Positions 24,193 to 32,842 of a DNA stretch of 51,906 bases are shown here, in pieces. Each line of letters starts with the position of its first letter. Position 1 is the first letter of the stretch. The stretch spans positions 1-51,906 of the forward strand of contig JAFQSQ010000033.1 in NCBI GenBank assembly GCA_017409465.1. Reading direction: 5' to 3'. The position numbers were made by a program, and so were the translations under genes. This DNA comes from Akkermansia sp. (GTDB taxonomy: Bacteria > Verrucomicrobiota > Verrucomicrobiia > Verrucomicrobiales > Akkermansiaceae). The notes below the pieces were generated by a model. It worked only from the letters and a program-made list of their open reading frames with translations, had not been told where the DNA came from and ran no database searches.

Positions 24193-25665
24193 TTACAAGC
24201 CAAGCTTAGCGCTGAGAATCTCCGTCACCAGCTTCGGGTTCGGCTTGGGATTACTGTTCTTCATCACGAGACCGGTCAGCGCGTTGAGCAGCTTCAGATT
24301 GCCCCCCTTCACCAAAGCCACCTTATCCGGGTTCTCTGCGATAATCCTGTCGACGAGACCTTCCAGCGCGCCGGAATCGGTCTTCTTATAGCCCAGCGAC
24401 GCAGCAGCCGCCGTAGCATCCATCGCAGGGTTCTCCCAGAGCACCTCCTGCACCTCCTTAGCCTGGCTCGTGGAGACGATACCCTCCTCGATAATAGCCA
24501 CCAGAGCCGCCAGAGTCTGCGGACTGAGCGGGCAGTCCTGAATCTCCATCTCGCGGGCAGAAAGCGCAGCGGAGAGGTTGTTGATAATCCAGTTGGCCAC
24601 TTTGCGAGGAGCCTTGGAAGCGGCGGCGGCGGCTTCGAAATAGCGGCTCATCGCCACATCTCCCACCAGTGTATTGGCATCGGCCACCGGCAGACCATAT
24701 TCAGCCACCAGGCGGGCATGCAGCGCATCCGGCAGTTCCGGCATCTCGCCCTGCACCTTATCCACGATGGGTGCGGTATGTACGGGGATGAGATCCGGGC
24801 AGGTGTGGTAGCGGTAGTCGTGGGCATTCTCCTTGGTGCGCATCACAATACTCTCACCCAGAGCATCATCCCAACGGCGAGTCGACTGTACCTGGGCAAT
24901 GCCGCGGTCGAGCTCATCGGCCTGGCGGGCAATCTCATAGATAAGTGCCCGGCGGGCAGCCGACATCGAGTTGATATTCTTCATCTCAATCTTGGCGCCA
25001 AGCTCTTTCTGCCCCTTGGGACGCAGAGAGACATTCACATCGCAGCGCATCTGCCCCTTCTCCATATCTGCATCGGAGATACCGCCGCAGATGAGAATCT
25101 GCTGCAGACTCTTGAGGTAGGCATAGGTCTCATCAGGGCTGGTGAGATCAGGGGCTGAGACAATCTCCATGAGCGGCGTACCACCGCGGTTATAATCCAC
25201 CAGCGAGTAGCTGCCGAAGTGGGTCAGCTTGGCGGCATCTTCCTCGAGGTGAATGTGGTCGAGTTTCACGCGGCGTACCACCGCGCCCTCAGCACCGGCA
25301 GCCGCGCGGGAATCCGCCGGGTATGCCCAGGCGTACAGCGGCACCTCGCCGCCGATACAGAGAGGCAGATCCAGCTGGCTGGTCTGGTAATTCTTGGGCA
25401 TATCTGCGTAGAAATAGTTCTTTCGATCCCACTTGGAAACAGGTGGAGTCGAACAGCCCAGCATCATACCGGTCAATACGGTTCGCTCGATGGCAAACTC
25501 ATTGAGTACAGGCAAGGCACCGGGCATACCCAGGCAGGTCGGGCACACATTGGTGTTGGGCTCATAGCCGAAACCGGCCTTGCAGGAGCAGAACATTTTG
25601 GTCTCCGTCTTGATCTGGCAGTGTACCTCAAGACCGATGGTGACGAGATAATCAGAAACAGGCAT
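24193..25665 (-). CDS. gatB: Asp-tRNA(Asn)/Glu-tRNA(Gln) amidotransferase subunit B
   Basis: A 490-residue GatB, the tRNA-binding and kinase subunit of the GatCAB complex that converts misacylated Glu-tRNA(Gln) or Asp-tRNA(Asn). The family start YLVTIGLEVHCQI, the zinc-site pattern CSCKAGFGYEPNTNVCPTC, LDHIHLEEDAAK, LVDYNRGGTPLMEIV and the C-terminal YqeY-like tail (KVALVKGGNLKLLNALTGLV) are all present. Length is normal. gatA and gatC are not in the window. It follows an unrelated exported protein by 24 nt and precedes the MBL-fold gene by 18 nt. Confidence 0.97.
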   Translation of the reverse strand: MPVSDYLVTIGLEVHCQIKTETKMFCSCKAGFGYEPNTNVCPTCLGMPGALPVLNEFAIERTVLTGMMLGCSTPPVSKWDRKNYFYADMPKNYQTSQLDLPLCIGGEVPLYAWAYPADSRAAAGAEGAVVRRVKLDHIHLEEDAAKLTHFGSYSLVDYNRGGTPLMEIVSAPDLTSPDETYAYLKSLQQILICGGISDADMEKGQMRCDVNVSLRPKGQKELGAKIEMKNINSMSAARRALIYEIARQADELDRGIAQVQSTRRWDDALGESIVMRTKENAHDYRYHTCPDLIPVHTAPIVDKVQGEMPELPDALHARLVAEYGLPVADANTLVGDVAMSRYFEAAAAASKAPRKVANWIINNLSAALSAREMEIQDCPLSPQTLAALVAIIEEGIVSTSQAKEVQEVLWENPAMDATAAAASLGYKKTDSGALEGLVDRIIAENPDKVALVKGGNLKLLNALTGLVMKNSNPKPNPKLVTEILSAKLGL

Positions 25666-25689
25666 GATTGATTCGATTGGCGGTATGGT

Positions 25690-26661
25690 TTAATAGGAAG
25701 AGGTCGCGTTTTCGTGCATCGCTTCATCCAGATCCGAGCGGAACGAAGCGTCAAACACCGATTCAAAGCAGGCATTGTGGGTCTCACCCAGGCGCTCAAA
25801 CACCAGGTCCAGCGCATCAGAAAAACTGTCAAAGGGCGCCGAATCATAGCCGGGCAGAGCAGCGATGCGCACAATCTCGCTGCGTATGCCCCACAACAGC
25901 GGCTCCAGCGGCGCCAGAACTTCGCGCACCGGCTCAGATGAGGCATCAGAGAATTCACGGTCGACGACGCAGCTCTCCGGCTGCAGCATCCCCAGCCGCT
26001 CTGAGAGCTCACTCAAGCGCAGCGCTGCCTCATGCGCCGACTCTGCATCCTGCACCTTCTCCAGCACCGCCAGCAAAATACGGTCCGGCTCTGCCAGGCG
26101 CTTCAGGCGCACAAGCTCGCGGCGGGTTTCCTCCTCATCCAACGGCAGAGAGGGGGCGCTGAGTAGTTCCGCATCCGACTCGCTGAACATGCCCGACGCT
26201 ACAGCCTGCTGAAAAGCCACACGCAAACGCTCAGAACCATAGCAACGCACACGGCACAATCCCAGGAACTCGGTATTAAGGTCTTCAAAGGCTTCCAGAA
26301 TACGCAGGTGTACGCCATCCATCATACCGACTACATGCACCTCGTCCGGATCTGCCGACTCCTCCACAGGCTCTGCACTCACCATCGGCAGTCGACTGAG
26401 CAGTTCATCCAGCTCCGTCACTCGCTGTACCAGCTCAAGAAAACGCGGAGCTGCCGCATCTGCCGTCTCCTTATCCCCTATGCCTGAGAGCAGGAACCAC
26501 ATATCAGAGGTCGTCTTGAGGAACTCCTGCCCCACGCGCTCCGTATCAGCCGGAGTAGCCACACCGGTGCCATCCACAACCAGCAACGCGCCCTCGGACG
26601 CCGGGGAATACCCCCCCAGTACCAGAGCAGCCACACCGGCCATGTACACCAGATTCTTCAT
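25690..26661 (-). CDS. Exported alpha-helical protein of unknown function
   Basis: A 323-residue protein I do not recognise. ATG 26661 gives a signal peptide (MKNLVYMAGVAALVLGG) and lies 12 nt after a TATAAT box. The mature part is acidic and mostly helical, with Leu/Glu/Ala heptad-like segments (AAPRFLELVQRVTELDELLS; AAHEAALRLSELSERLGMLQ), suggesting helical bundle or coiled-coil structure. No catalytic motif was seen. It heads the gatB/MBL-fold transcription unit, which may be a chance grouping. Confidence 0.7.
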   Translation of the reverse strand: MKNLVYMAGVAALVLGGYSPASEGALLVVDGTGVATPADTERVGQEFLKTTSDMWFLLSGIGDKETADAAAPRFLELVQRVTELDELLSRLPMVSAEPVEESADPDEVHVVGMMDGVHLRILEAFEDLNTEFLGLCRVRCYGSERLRVAFQQAVASGMFSESDAELLSAPSLPLDEEETRRELVRLKRLAEPDRILLAVLEKVQDAESAHEAALRLSELSERLGMLQPESCVVDREFSDASSEPVREVLAPLEPLLWGIRSEIVRIAALPGYDSAPFDSFSDALDLVFERLGETHNACFESVFDASFRSDLDEAMHENATSSY

Positions 26662-26673
26662 AATCGCCCGGGC

Positions 26674-26701
26674 ATTATACGCCATTCTCCCGATTTTGCA
26701 A
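26674..26701 (-). promoter_or_regulatory. Promoter of the exported helical protein/gatB unit
   Basis: Minus strand: TTGCAA (26696-26701), 16-nt spacer, perfect TATAAT (26674-26679), 12 nt before the start codon. Confidence 0.65.
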
Positions 26702-26771
26702 GACGGAAAACACGTTCACGCCAAAACAGATACGCCGGGGAAAAGCCTACCCCCCTCCGGTGCCGCATGGC

Positions 26772-27113
26772 TCAGTGCCCGGAAAACTGTGTCGGCTCCG
26801 GAGCATCGGGTACCACCTCGGCGACATCCCCGCCCCGGCTCCACAGATACACCGCGACAGCGATATACAGAAGCGTCAGTACCCAGCCCAGCATGTTCAC
26901 CACTTTGCTGATGACGCGCCAGCGAGTCACAAGAGCCAGCAGAAACACCGCCACACTGATGACAACGCCCACCGCCGCGATGATACCGGTCATCACCAGC
27001 TCCTTATCGTTAAATACAAAATACATGATTGCCGGAACCAGCGTCAGCATCAGCATGGCACCCAGCACATCCCAGCTGTTAAATTCGTTCAGATCCTCCG
27101 GTTCCTCGCTCAT
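26772..27113 (-). CDS. Small three-span membrane protein
   Basis: A 113-residue protein of unknown function. After an acidic N-terminus (MSEEPEDLNEFN) there are three hydrophobic segments at about 15-33, 38-60 and 68-90 (VLGAMLMLTLVPAIMYFV, IIAAVGVVISVAVFLLALV, NMLGWVLTLLYIAVAVYLW), then a short Pro/Glu-rich tail. ATG 27113 lies 10 nt after a -10 box. It is transcribed on its own from a promoter just downstream of the rpsA terminator. Confidence 0.7.
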   Translation of the reverse strand: MSEEPEDLNEFNSWDVLGAMLMLTLVPAIMYFVFNDKELVMTGIIAAVGVVISVAVFLLALVTRWRVISKVVNMLGWVLTLLYIAVAVYLWSRGGDVAEVVPDAPEPTQFSGH

Positions 27114-27123
27114 ATCGCACGCA

Positions 27124-27152
27124 AGTATACCCTGCCCTCCCTCGCTTGGCAA
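27124..27152 (-). promoter_or_regulatory. Promoter of the small membrane protein gene
   Basis: Minus strand: TTGCCA (27147-27152), 17-nt spacer, TATACT (27124-27129), 10 nt before the start codon. Confidence 0.65.
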
Positions 27153-27169
27153 TCTCTTTTACCGCCCCT

Positions 27170-27211
27170 GACAAGGAAAAACCCCGCTGCAGGGCAAAAC
27201 CTGCAGCGGGG
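27170..27211 (-). terminator. rpsA terminator
   Basis: A perfect 12-bp stem (27182-27193 with 27200-27211; ccccgctgcagg / cctgcagcgggg) with a 6-nt loop, followed on the minus strand by tttttccttgt. Confidence 0.85.
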
Positions 27212-27238
27212 CTGAAAGCATTGCGAAAGCGTGGGGCT

Positions 27239-28921
27239 TTACTTGTCGGAGGGGCTCCACTCCTCGGACTGCAGAGCAGCGAGGTTGAAGGCCTGCTCCA
27301 GACCCACCATGTCGCCGGCACGCACGGTCTCGAAGGCGGCCGTCTCGCGGCGCAGCTGCTCGGGATCGTAGTTGACAGCCTTGATGGAAAGACCGATACG
27401 GCGCTCGACCTTGTCGACCTTGATGACGCGAGCCTTGATGGCATCGCCCACCTTGATGACGTCCTTGACGCGCTCCACGTGCTCCTCGGAAAGCTGGGAG
27501 ATGTGGATGAGGCCGTCGATGTCGCCGTCGAGGTTGACGAACGCACCGAAGGAAGCAATCTTGGCCACGGAGCCGGAGACGAGGTCGCCCACCTTGAAGC
27601 GGGAGTCGATGGATTCCCACGGGTCGGACTCAAGCTGCTTGATACCAAGGGAAACACGCTGGTTCTCCTTGTCGATGTTGAGCACGCGAGCCTCCACCAC
27701 GTCGCCCTTCTTGAGGACTTCGGAGGGGTGGTTGATCTTGCGGGTCCAGCTCATGTCGGACACGTGAATCATGCCGTCGATACCTTCCTCCAGAGCCACG
27801 AAGGCGCCGTAGGGGGTAAGGTTACGCACAGCACCGGAGATGATGGTGCCAACCGGGAAACGGGTCTCGATAGCCTCCCAGGGGTTCTCGTCGAGCTGAC
27901 GGATACCGAGGGAAATCTTCTGCTCCTCGACGGAGATATTGAGCACCACAGCCTCGATTTCCTGGTCGAGAGACAGGACATCGCTGGGGCGGGTGATACG
28001 CTTGGTCCAGGACAGCTCGGAAACGTGCACAAGGCCTTCCACACCCTTCTCCAGCTCCACAAAGGCGCCATAGGCGAGAAGCTTGGTCACGCGTCCACTG
28101 ACACGGGAACCGATGGGGTACTTCTGCTCGATGTCGGCCCAGGGGTTGTCGGAGAGCTGCTTGAGACCCAGGGAGACGCGCTCCTTGTCGCGGTCGACGT
28201 CCAGGATGAGGACGTTGAGCTCCTGACCGATGTGCAGCACCTCGGAGGGGTGATTGACGCGACCCCAGCTCATGTCGGTGATGTGCAGCAGGCCGTCCAT
28301 GCCGGAAAGGTCCACGAAAGCACCGAAGTCGGTGATGTTCTTGACGATACCGGTCACGCGGTCGCCCACCTTGACGGTCTCCAGGAAGCGCTGGCGCTGC
28401 TCGCTGCGCTCGGCCTCGATGACCTCGCGGCGGGAGAGCACGATGTTCTTACGTTCATCGTTGACCTTGACAATCTTGAACTCATAGACATTGCCCACGA
28501 ACTCGTTGAGATCCTTCGGGGGGATGATGTCCACCTGGGAGCCGGGAAGGAACGCCTCGACGCCAACGTTGACCATGAGGCCACCCTTGACCACGCTCTT
28601 GACCTTACCCTTGACGAGACCACCGTCCTTGTACACGGCAACAATCTTGTCCCAGTTCTGCTTGTGAGCAGCCTTCTCTTTGGAAAGGACGACGAGACCC
28701 TCGTCGTTTTCGAGGCTCTCCAGGAGCACCTCGATCTGATCGCCCACTTCGATTTCCTCGTCCTCAAACTCGGAGATGGAGATAACACCCTCGGACTTGT
28801 AGCCGATGTCGACGAGAACAACCTGCGGGCGGATTTCAAGGATGGTACCGTTGACGATGTCACCCTTGCGGAAAGACGGAAGCTTGGAATCAATCAAAGC
28901 CTCCAGTTCGGAATTAGTCAT
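27239..28921 (-). CDS. rpsA: 30S ribosomal protein S1
   Basis: A 560-residue protein with six S1/OB-fold repeats. The first two (about 18-170) are the divergent ribosome-binding type (GDIVNGTILEIRPQVVLVDIG; VNVGVEAFLPGSQVD). Four regular RNA-binding repeats follow, each with the signature DFGAFVDL, AYGAFVEL, PYGAFVAL or SFGAFVNL and a closing MDGLLHITDMSW-like strand. It binds mRNA and helps initiate translation on structured or SD-poor messages, relevant in a genome where SD sequences look weak. It is a single-gene unit with its own promoter, structured leader and terminator. Confidence 0.97.
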   Translation of the reverse strand: MTNSELEALIDSKLPSFRKGDIVNGTILEIRPQVVLVDIGYKSEGVISISEFEDEEIEVGDQIEVLLESLENDEGLVVLSKEKAAHKQNWDKIVAVYKDGGLVKGKVKSVVKGGLMVNVGVEAFLPGSQVDIIPPKDLNEFVGNVYEFKIVKVNDERKNIVLSRREVIEAERSEQRQRFLETVKVGDRVTGIVKNITDFGAFVDLSGMDGLLHITDMSWGRVNHPSEVLHIGQELNVLILDVDRDKERVSLGLKQLSDNPWADIEQKYPIGSRVSGRVTKLLAYGAFVELEKGVEGLVHVSELSWTKRITRPSDVLSLDQEIEAVVLNISVEEQKISLGIRQLDENPWEAIETRFPVGTIISGAVRNLTPYGAFVALEEGIDGMIHVSDMSWTRKINHPSEVLKKGDVVEARVLNIDKENQRVSLGIKQLESDPWESIDSRFKVGDLVSGSVAKIASFGAFVNLDGDIDGLIHISQLSEEHVERVKDVIKVGDAIKARVIKVDKVERRIGLSIKAVNYDPEQLRRETAAFETVRAGDMVGLEQAFNLAALQSEEWSPSDK

Positions 28922-28946
28922 GTTATTATGTTAAGTTAATATGTTG

Positions 28947-29013
28947 CCGTTTTCCTCAAAGGCCCTTACGACGGTGGTTATGAGGGCGCCTGGCGCCACC
29001 GTGCGGAAAACGG
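28947..29013 (-). promoter_or_regulatory. Structured rpsA mRNA leader (candidate autoregulatory element)
   Basis: Two nested stems lie in the leader: outer 28947-28955 with 29005-29013 (ccgttttcc / ggaaaacgg) and inner 28971-28977 with 28996-29002 (acggtgg / ccaccgt). The inner loop holds a ggcgcc-t-ggcgcc duplication. The outer stem starts about where transcription should begin. The structure ends about 25 nt before the start codon. Confidence 0.6.
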
Positions 29014-29019
29014 TGCACG

Positions 29020-29048
29020 ATGATACCTGCTCCCTCCCACCTTGGCAA
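29020..29048 (-). promoter_or_regulatory. rpsA promoter
   Basis: Minus strand: TTGCCA (29043-29048), 17-nt spacer, TATCAT (29020-29025). Transcription should start near 29013, giving a leader of about 92 nt, long compared with other genes in this window. Confidence 0.65.
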
Positions 29049-29099
29049 GCCTTTTTTTACGGATTTATTGATTTTTTACGGCCTTATATGTCAGCGTAT

Positions 29100-29693
29100 T
29101 CAACTGAGACGGGCAAACTGGAGATGCATCCAGTCATAATCACGCTCGCGTCCCAGGGAAACAGCCCCGTGCGACTCCCAAATCTGCCACCATGCTTCGC
29201 ACTCCGGGATCGACAGAGTAGCGCGAGGTGCCTTATAGCTGTAAGCATTGGCATCGGGTGAAAAGTCGAGAGCAATTCCCCAGGCGTGCATAGAGAGAGC
29301 CCCACCCGCCGATGTGGGGCGGTAATTGTAGCAACCGCCGTACAGGTCGAGTCCAAGGCGGTGAATCGCCTCGCTGCCGTAGTGAGCCTGGACCTCCCGC
29401 AGCGCCTGCTGCACATGGGTCGCGATGGCACAGTGGACGCGAATACTGCTCACCGGGCGCCCCTCATACAACAACGGATAAGGGGGCGTGATGGCGGTGA
29501 GCATTTCCTCATTGCCGGGGCGTCCGAAGCGACTGGTTCCCCGCCGCACTTCGGCCTGCGTAGGCCACAGCGGAGTTGTCGGAGTGTCGGCTATCCCCAG
29601 AGCCCGGCTGATAGCACTCAGCGTTCGGGGACCGACGATACCATCGGCGGCCACTCCCACTTTGTGCTGAATACGTCGGATAGTTGGTTTCAT
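29100..29693 (-). CDS. Peptidoglycan-binding M15-type peptidase (endolysin-like)
   Basis: A 197-residue protein with no signal peptide. An N-terminal peptidoglycan-binding-like motif (IQHKVGVAADGIVGPRTLSA, about 8-27) precedes a zinc carboxypeptidase-like domain with LSMHAWGIALDFSP and DWMHLQF, which carry the expected His, Asp and His ligands of the M15/VanY fold. Such enzymes cut the peptide side chains of murein and are frequent as phage endolysins. It lies 9 nt downstream of a small membrane protein gene, forming a holin/endolysin-like pair. No other phage genes are nearby, so it may be a remnant or a domesticated lysis/cell-wall module. Confidence 0.75.
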   Translation of the reverse strand: MKPTIRRIQHKVGVAADGIVGPRTLSAISRALGIADTPTTPLWPTQAEVRRGTSRFGRPGNEEMLTAITPPYPLLYEGRPVSSIRVHCAIATHVQQALREVQAHYGSEAIHRLGLDLYGGCYNYRPTSAGGALSMHAWGIALDFSPDANAYSYKAPRATLSIPECEAWWQIWESHGAVSLGRERDYDWMHLQFARLS

Positions 29694-29702
29694 AGCAGGG
29701 TG

Positions 29703-29912
29703 TTATTTATTTGTATTCTGTTCGATGCGTGAGAGGCGCATATCCATGGAGCGCAGCACTTCTACCGTATGCGCTGAGGTGGACGCCTGGTCCTGCACAA
29801 TCTGTTTGAAATCGGTGTACACGAAGCACATGAGGCAGATGCCACCGAAGGTGATAATCTCGCGGGTATAGTCCCGCAACAAGCTGAGGTAATCTCGGAA
29901 TGGTTTGCACAT
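29703..29912 (-). CDS. Small membrane protein, holin-like
   Basis: A 69-residue protein. ATG 29912 gives a short charged N-terminus (MCKPFRDYLSLLRDYTRE), one hydrophobic segment (about 19-36, IITFGGICLMCFVYTDF) and a polar helix (VEVLRSMDMRLSRIEQNTNK). A single-span protein of this size directly upstream of a murein peptidase fits a phage holin or spanin-like partner, but sequence alone cannot prove it. Confidence 0.55.
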   Translation of the reverse strand: MCKPFRDYLSLLRDYTREIITFGGICLMCFVYTDFKQIVQDQASTSAHTVEVLRSMDMRLSRIEQNTNK

Positions 29913-29962
29913 ACCCTTCCTATACAGACATTCGTCGCTGACTGCAAGCATACAGAGACACC

Positions 29963-29998
29963 GCGCGCTTCCTGCCCGGGGATGGGCAGGAAGCGCGC
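29963..29998. terminator. Strong hairpin, probable terminator
   Basis: A perfect 15-bp stem (gcgcgcttcctgccc / gggcaggaagcgcgc) with a 6-nt loop, located between the Ala/Pro-rich lipoprotein gene and the holin-like gene. There is no T run on either side. Confidence 0.5.
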
Positions 29999-30031
29999 TC
30001 TGAAAAATCCGATTCTTTCAATACCGGCCTG

Positions 30032-30928
30032 TTATTGCGCAGGAGCAGGCGCAGGGATGGGCGCAGGCTCTGCCGGAGCAGCAGCCGGGGTTGCAGGAGC
30101 AGGCTCTGCCGGAGCTGCAGCCGGGGCAGCCGCAGGAGCATCAGTAGCCGTCGGAGCCGGGGTCGGCACAACGCTGCGAGGCTGAGGCGGCGAGGTGTAG
30201 TACACCACACCGTCGAGGCTGGTCTGGTAGATACCACCGGGAATCACGGCGATACCGAAAGTCTTGCCGGCATACTGGGCAGGCGGATCAATCTTGTAGC
30301 GACGAATCTCCGGAGTATCAGGCTTATCCGGGTCGCGCACCACCACCGTTACCGGGCCCTTGATGGGGTCAGCCTGGGTCATGGGGGTGCTGAAACTCTG
30401 CATCGTCGACATGAAACCGCAGGGGTAGATAGTACCGGCCGCATCCTGAGCCTCGATGAAGAGGCGTCCGGGAGTGTTGTTGGTAATCTTGAGGGTGTAG
30501 TCAATCTTACCGCCGATGGGGGTGGGAGCCGTTGCGGGCTGAGTCGGAACAACCATCGGGTTCTGCATCATCGGCTGGGCAGGAGTCGTGGCTGCCATAC
30601 CCGGCTGGGCTTCGGGAGCCATGACAGGCTGCTGATACGGAGCAGCGGGCGCCACAGGGGCTACAGGCACCTGGGGAGCTGCCACCGGTGCTGCCGTACC
30701 CTGAGTGTAAGCAGCCACCTGCTGCTCGAAAGCAGCATCAGTATCGGGGTTCACAGCCTGAACAGCCTGCCCGGGGAGGGCAACATACTGCCCGGGACGA
30801 GCCGGAGCCGAAGGAACCACAGAAGCACCTGTGGTGGGTACCGTCGGGTTAGCTACCGGATACGGCTGAACGCAGGACACCACTGCCAGTGCAGCGGCCG
30901 AGAGGACGAGATAATGACTTCCTTTCAT
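30032..30928 (-). CDS. Ala/Pro-rich lipoprotein of unknown function
   Basis: A 298-residue exported lipoprotein: the signal peptide ends in AVVSC (Cys19). Residues about 20-150 are a low-complexity linker rich in Pro, Ala, Val and Gln. Residues about 155-250 form a compact-looking domain (KIDYTLKITNNTPGRLFIEA, VTVVVRDPDKPDTPEIRRYK). The last 40 residues are a repetitive Ala/Pro/Glu tail (APAEPAPATPAAAPAEPAPI), which may span or interact with the cell wall. Start 30928 was chosen because the upstream in-frame codons are polar and run into the promoter. Function is unknown. Confidence 0.7.
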   Translation of the reverse strand: MKGSHYLVLSAAALAVVSCVQPYPVANPTVPTTGASVVPSAPARPGQYVALPGQAVQAVNPDTDAAFEQQVAAYTQGTAAPVAAPQVPVAPVAPAAPYQQPVMAPEAQPGMAATTPAQPMMQNPMVVPTQPATAPTPIGGKIDYTLKITNNTPGRLFIEAQDAAGTIYPCGFMSTMQSFSTPMTQADPIKGPVTVVVRDPDKPDTPEIRRYKIDPPAQYAGKTFGIAVIPGGIYQTSLDGVVYYTSPPQPRSVVPTPAPTATDAPAAAPAAAPAEPAPATPAAAPAEPAPIPAPAPAQ

Positions 30929-30938
30929 CTTGGGGCAT

Positions 30939-30967
30939 ACCCTATCATAATTCAAACACAAAAGCAA
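30939..30967 (-). promoter_or_regulatory. Possible promoter of the Ala/Pro-rich lipoprotein gene
   Basis: Minus strand: TTGCTT (30962-30967), 17-nt spacer, TAGGGT (30939-30944), 10 nt before the start codon. The -10 box is poor. Confidence 0.35.
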
Positions 30968-30996
30968 GCCCTATGTGAGCCATAGGGCTTTTTTTA
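30966..30996. terminator. Hairpin terminator after the polytopic membrane protein gene
   Basis: A 10-bp stem (aagccctatg / catagggctt, 30966-30975 with 30981-30990). On the plus strand it is followed by a T run; on the minus strand by tgcttttgtg. It lies between two minus-strand genes. Confidence 0.55.
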
Positions 30997-31022
30997 GCAT
31001 TTTCAGAGGCATTTTTCAGGAA

Positions 31023-32666
31023 TCAATGCGATTGCCGGGCCTCATGAGAGCGGATGGGGCGACCGAGGATACGCTCTGCCGCAGGAATATCGCGCTGCGT
31101 CATCCAATTCAGGAGGAACCATCCCTTCCGCGAAGCCCGACACTCTACATTGAGCGCAACACTCTCCATCCGGCTCAGGAAATCAGCCCGTTCCTCAGCC
31201 GAGAATCGATGCTTGAGGTGGTCATAAGTGTAGAGCGCAAAAGTCAGGTTATGCGACATCGGAACATGCCGATAAAAATCCGACGGGGCAAAACTGCGGC
31301 GGGAAGTCCCCCGGGCAGGAGCTGCATCATCCTCACCGAGCATACGGAAGGTCATATTGAGGTCACCGGCCAGGGAGGACGGAGGGTTCACCTGAGTCAG
31401 CGCCAACAGCACCACTGCCGCAGCCAGTCCTCGCCACAGGCTGCGAAGGAATCGACCGCTGACCATATAACCCAGCAGCACAACCAGGCCGAGCACCCCG
31501 AAAAGCATCATCTCGCCGGCGACCAGGCGACGCACCGTGAAGCCATACTCATCTATCTGGTAGTACAGACGAATGAGCACACTGCCCGCCAGCAGAATCG
31601 TCTGCCCAACCAGCAGATAGCCCAGGCTGCGGGTCAACCCGCCCCTCCGGGCACTACCCGATGCTCTGAAGAGGAAGATGAGAATAGCAGAGGCAATGAC
31701 GGAAGCCCAGATGATACTGCTGGCTCCTTCATGCAGATAGGCGGTCTGCGATACGCCCTCCGGCACACGACGGAACCACAGATACGCCATGTCAGAGGCA
31801 TTGACAATCATGAATGACAGGTTGATACCCAGCAGCACCATCAGCGGAAGCTGAGGCAGTATACTACGGCCGGGAGCCGGAGCCTCGGTCGGCTGCGCGG
31901 ATGAGGAAGAAGCCCGAGGACGACGCAACGTATAGATGCCAAACCAGAGGACACCCAGCACCCAGAGCAGCACATGCAAGCCAAAATCCCAGTCGATACG
32001 CAGGAATGATACCAGACGATTCCACATATCGGTGATGGAGTTCCAGATGAGCTCCACCACCGGGTTGCCGCTGGCGAATATACACAGGAACAGAATAAAG
32101 AGCACGCCCCCGATAAGTGCGCTGATGAGCCACGGCAGGAAACGCGCCAGAAAACTCAGCCTGTGAGCGTGCTGTGAGGTAAACCAGAAAGACCACCAGT
32201 TATGGAAACGCACCCCTGGCTCATCTCCAGTATACTCAGTCGAACTGAGCGCCACGAAGAACAGCGGCAGCATCCACACCATCATCCAGCAGAGCAACGA
32301 ACCGCTCACCGCCAGCGCCAGGCCACAGCTCAACCCCAGAGCCCCCATAAAAAACATCTCCGAGCGGTTCAAATCCCGCCGCAGCAACATCATGGCCATG
32401 ATGAGCAAGATTCCGCCTACTGCCGGCCCCAGGCCAAAAACAACCTCTCCTCCCTGAAGAGTTGAACCTCGCGGAGCAAGCAAATCACCAACAGCCGCAG
32501 CCAGCAGCAGCACAACAAACGGCTTCCATGTACTCCGCCACCAGAAAGGATACCGGGGAACTGCCTTTTCGGGCTTCTCCGGAACTTTCGGCATACTTTT
32601 CGCTGACTTTTTCTCTGGCTTGGATGACGGCTCTGCCGCAACGGTGATTTGCTCTTGCTGATCCAT
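31023..32666 (-). CDS. Polytopic membrane protein (DUF4153/DUF4173-like)
   Basis: A 547-residue protein. A charged Lys/Pro-rich cytosolic N-terminus (about 1-40) is followed by about ten or more hydrophobic segments through residue about 440, then a soluble C-terminal part of about 100 residues. The segment RLYYQIDEYGFTVRRLVAGE is reminiscent of the YGLT-R motif of DUF4153/DUF4173 membrane proteins. That family is uncharacterised and I claim no function. The gene is divergent from the DUF5069-like gene at 32843. Family assignment is from memory of the motif only. Confidence 0.6.
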   Translation of the reverse strand: MDQQEQITVAAEPSSKPEKKSAKSMPKVPEKPEKAVPRYPFWWRSTWKPFVVLLLAAAVGDLLAPRGSTLQGGEVVFGLGPAVGGILLIMAMMLLRRDLNRSEMFFMGALGLSCGLALAVSGSLLCWMMVWMLPLFFVALSSTEYTGDEPGVRFHNWWSFWFTSQHAHRLSFLARFLPWLISALIGGVLFILFLCIFASGNPVVELIWNSITDMWNRLVSFLRIDWDFGLHVLLWVLGVLWFGIYTLRRPRASSSSAQPTEAPAPGRSILPQLPLMVLLGINLSFMIVNASDMAYLWFRRVPEGVSQTAYLHEGASSIIWASVIASAILIFLFRASGSARRGGLTRSLGYLLVGQTILLAGSVLIRLYYQIDEYGFTVRRLVAGEMMLFGVLGLVVLLGYMVSGRFLRSLWRGLAAAVVLLALTQVNPPSSLAGDLNMTFRMLGEDDAAPARGTSRRSFAPSDFYRHVPMSHNLTFALYTYDHLKHRFSAEERADFLSRMESVALNVECRASRKGWFLLNWMTQRDIPAAERILGRPIRSHEARQSH

Positions 32667-32803
32667 AACAATGATGAGACAAGGGGTCTAACTGTTGTGT
32701 TCAAAAAAACTTATCTGCACTATTCGGCAGAGCCTGAGCAGCCCCATGTCATATTCACCCCCCGGAAACTTAAAGGCAGAACATGCGGTGGCGCGTTTTA
32801 TGC

Positions 32804-32833
32804 TTGCACACACACGCGGGCATTGGGTATTAT
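32804..32833 (+). promoter_or_regulatory. Promoter of the DUF5069-like gene
   Basis: TTGCAC (32804-32809), 18-nt spacer, TATTAT (32828-32833), ending 9 nt before the ATG at 32843. Confidence 0.6.
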
Positions 32834-32842
32834 ACCGGGGTC

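Noticed and set aside
27146..28939. Long open frame of about 597 codons on the plus strand opposite rpsA
   Set aside because: It spans the rpsA terminator and promoter-side sequence and mirrors the S1 repeats. No motif or signal peptide is seen.
29963..29998. Strong hairpin considered as a small RNA gene
   Set aside because: It is a simple single stem after a gene end, better explained as a terminator or stability element. There is no promoter in front of it.
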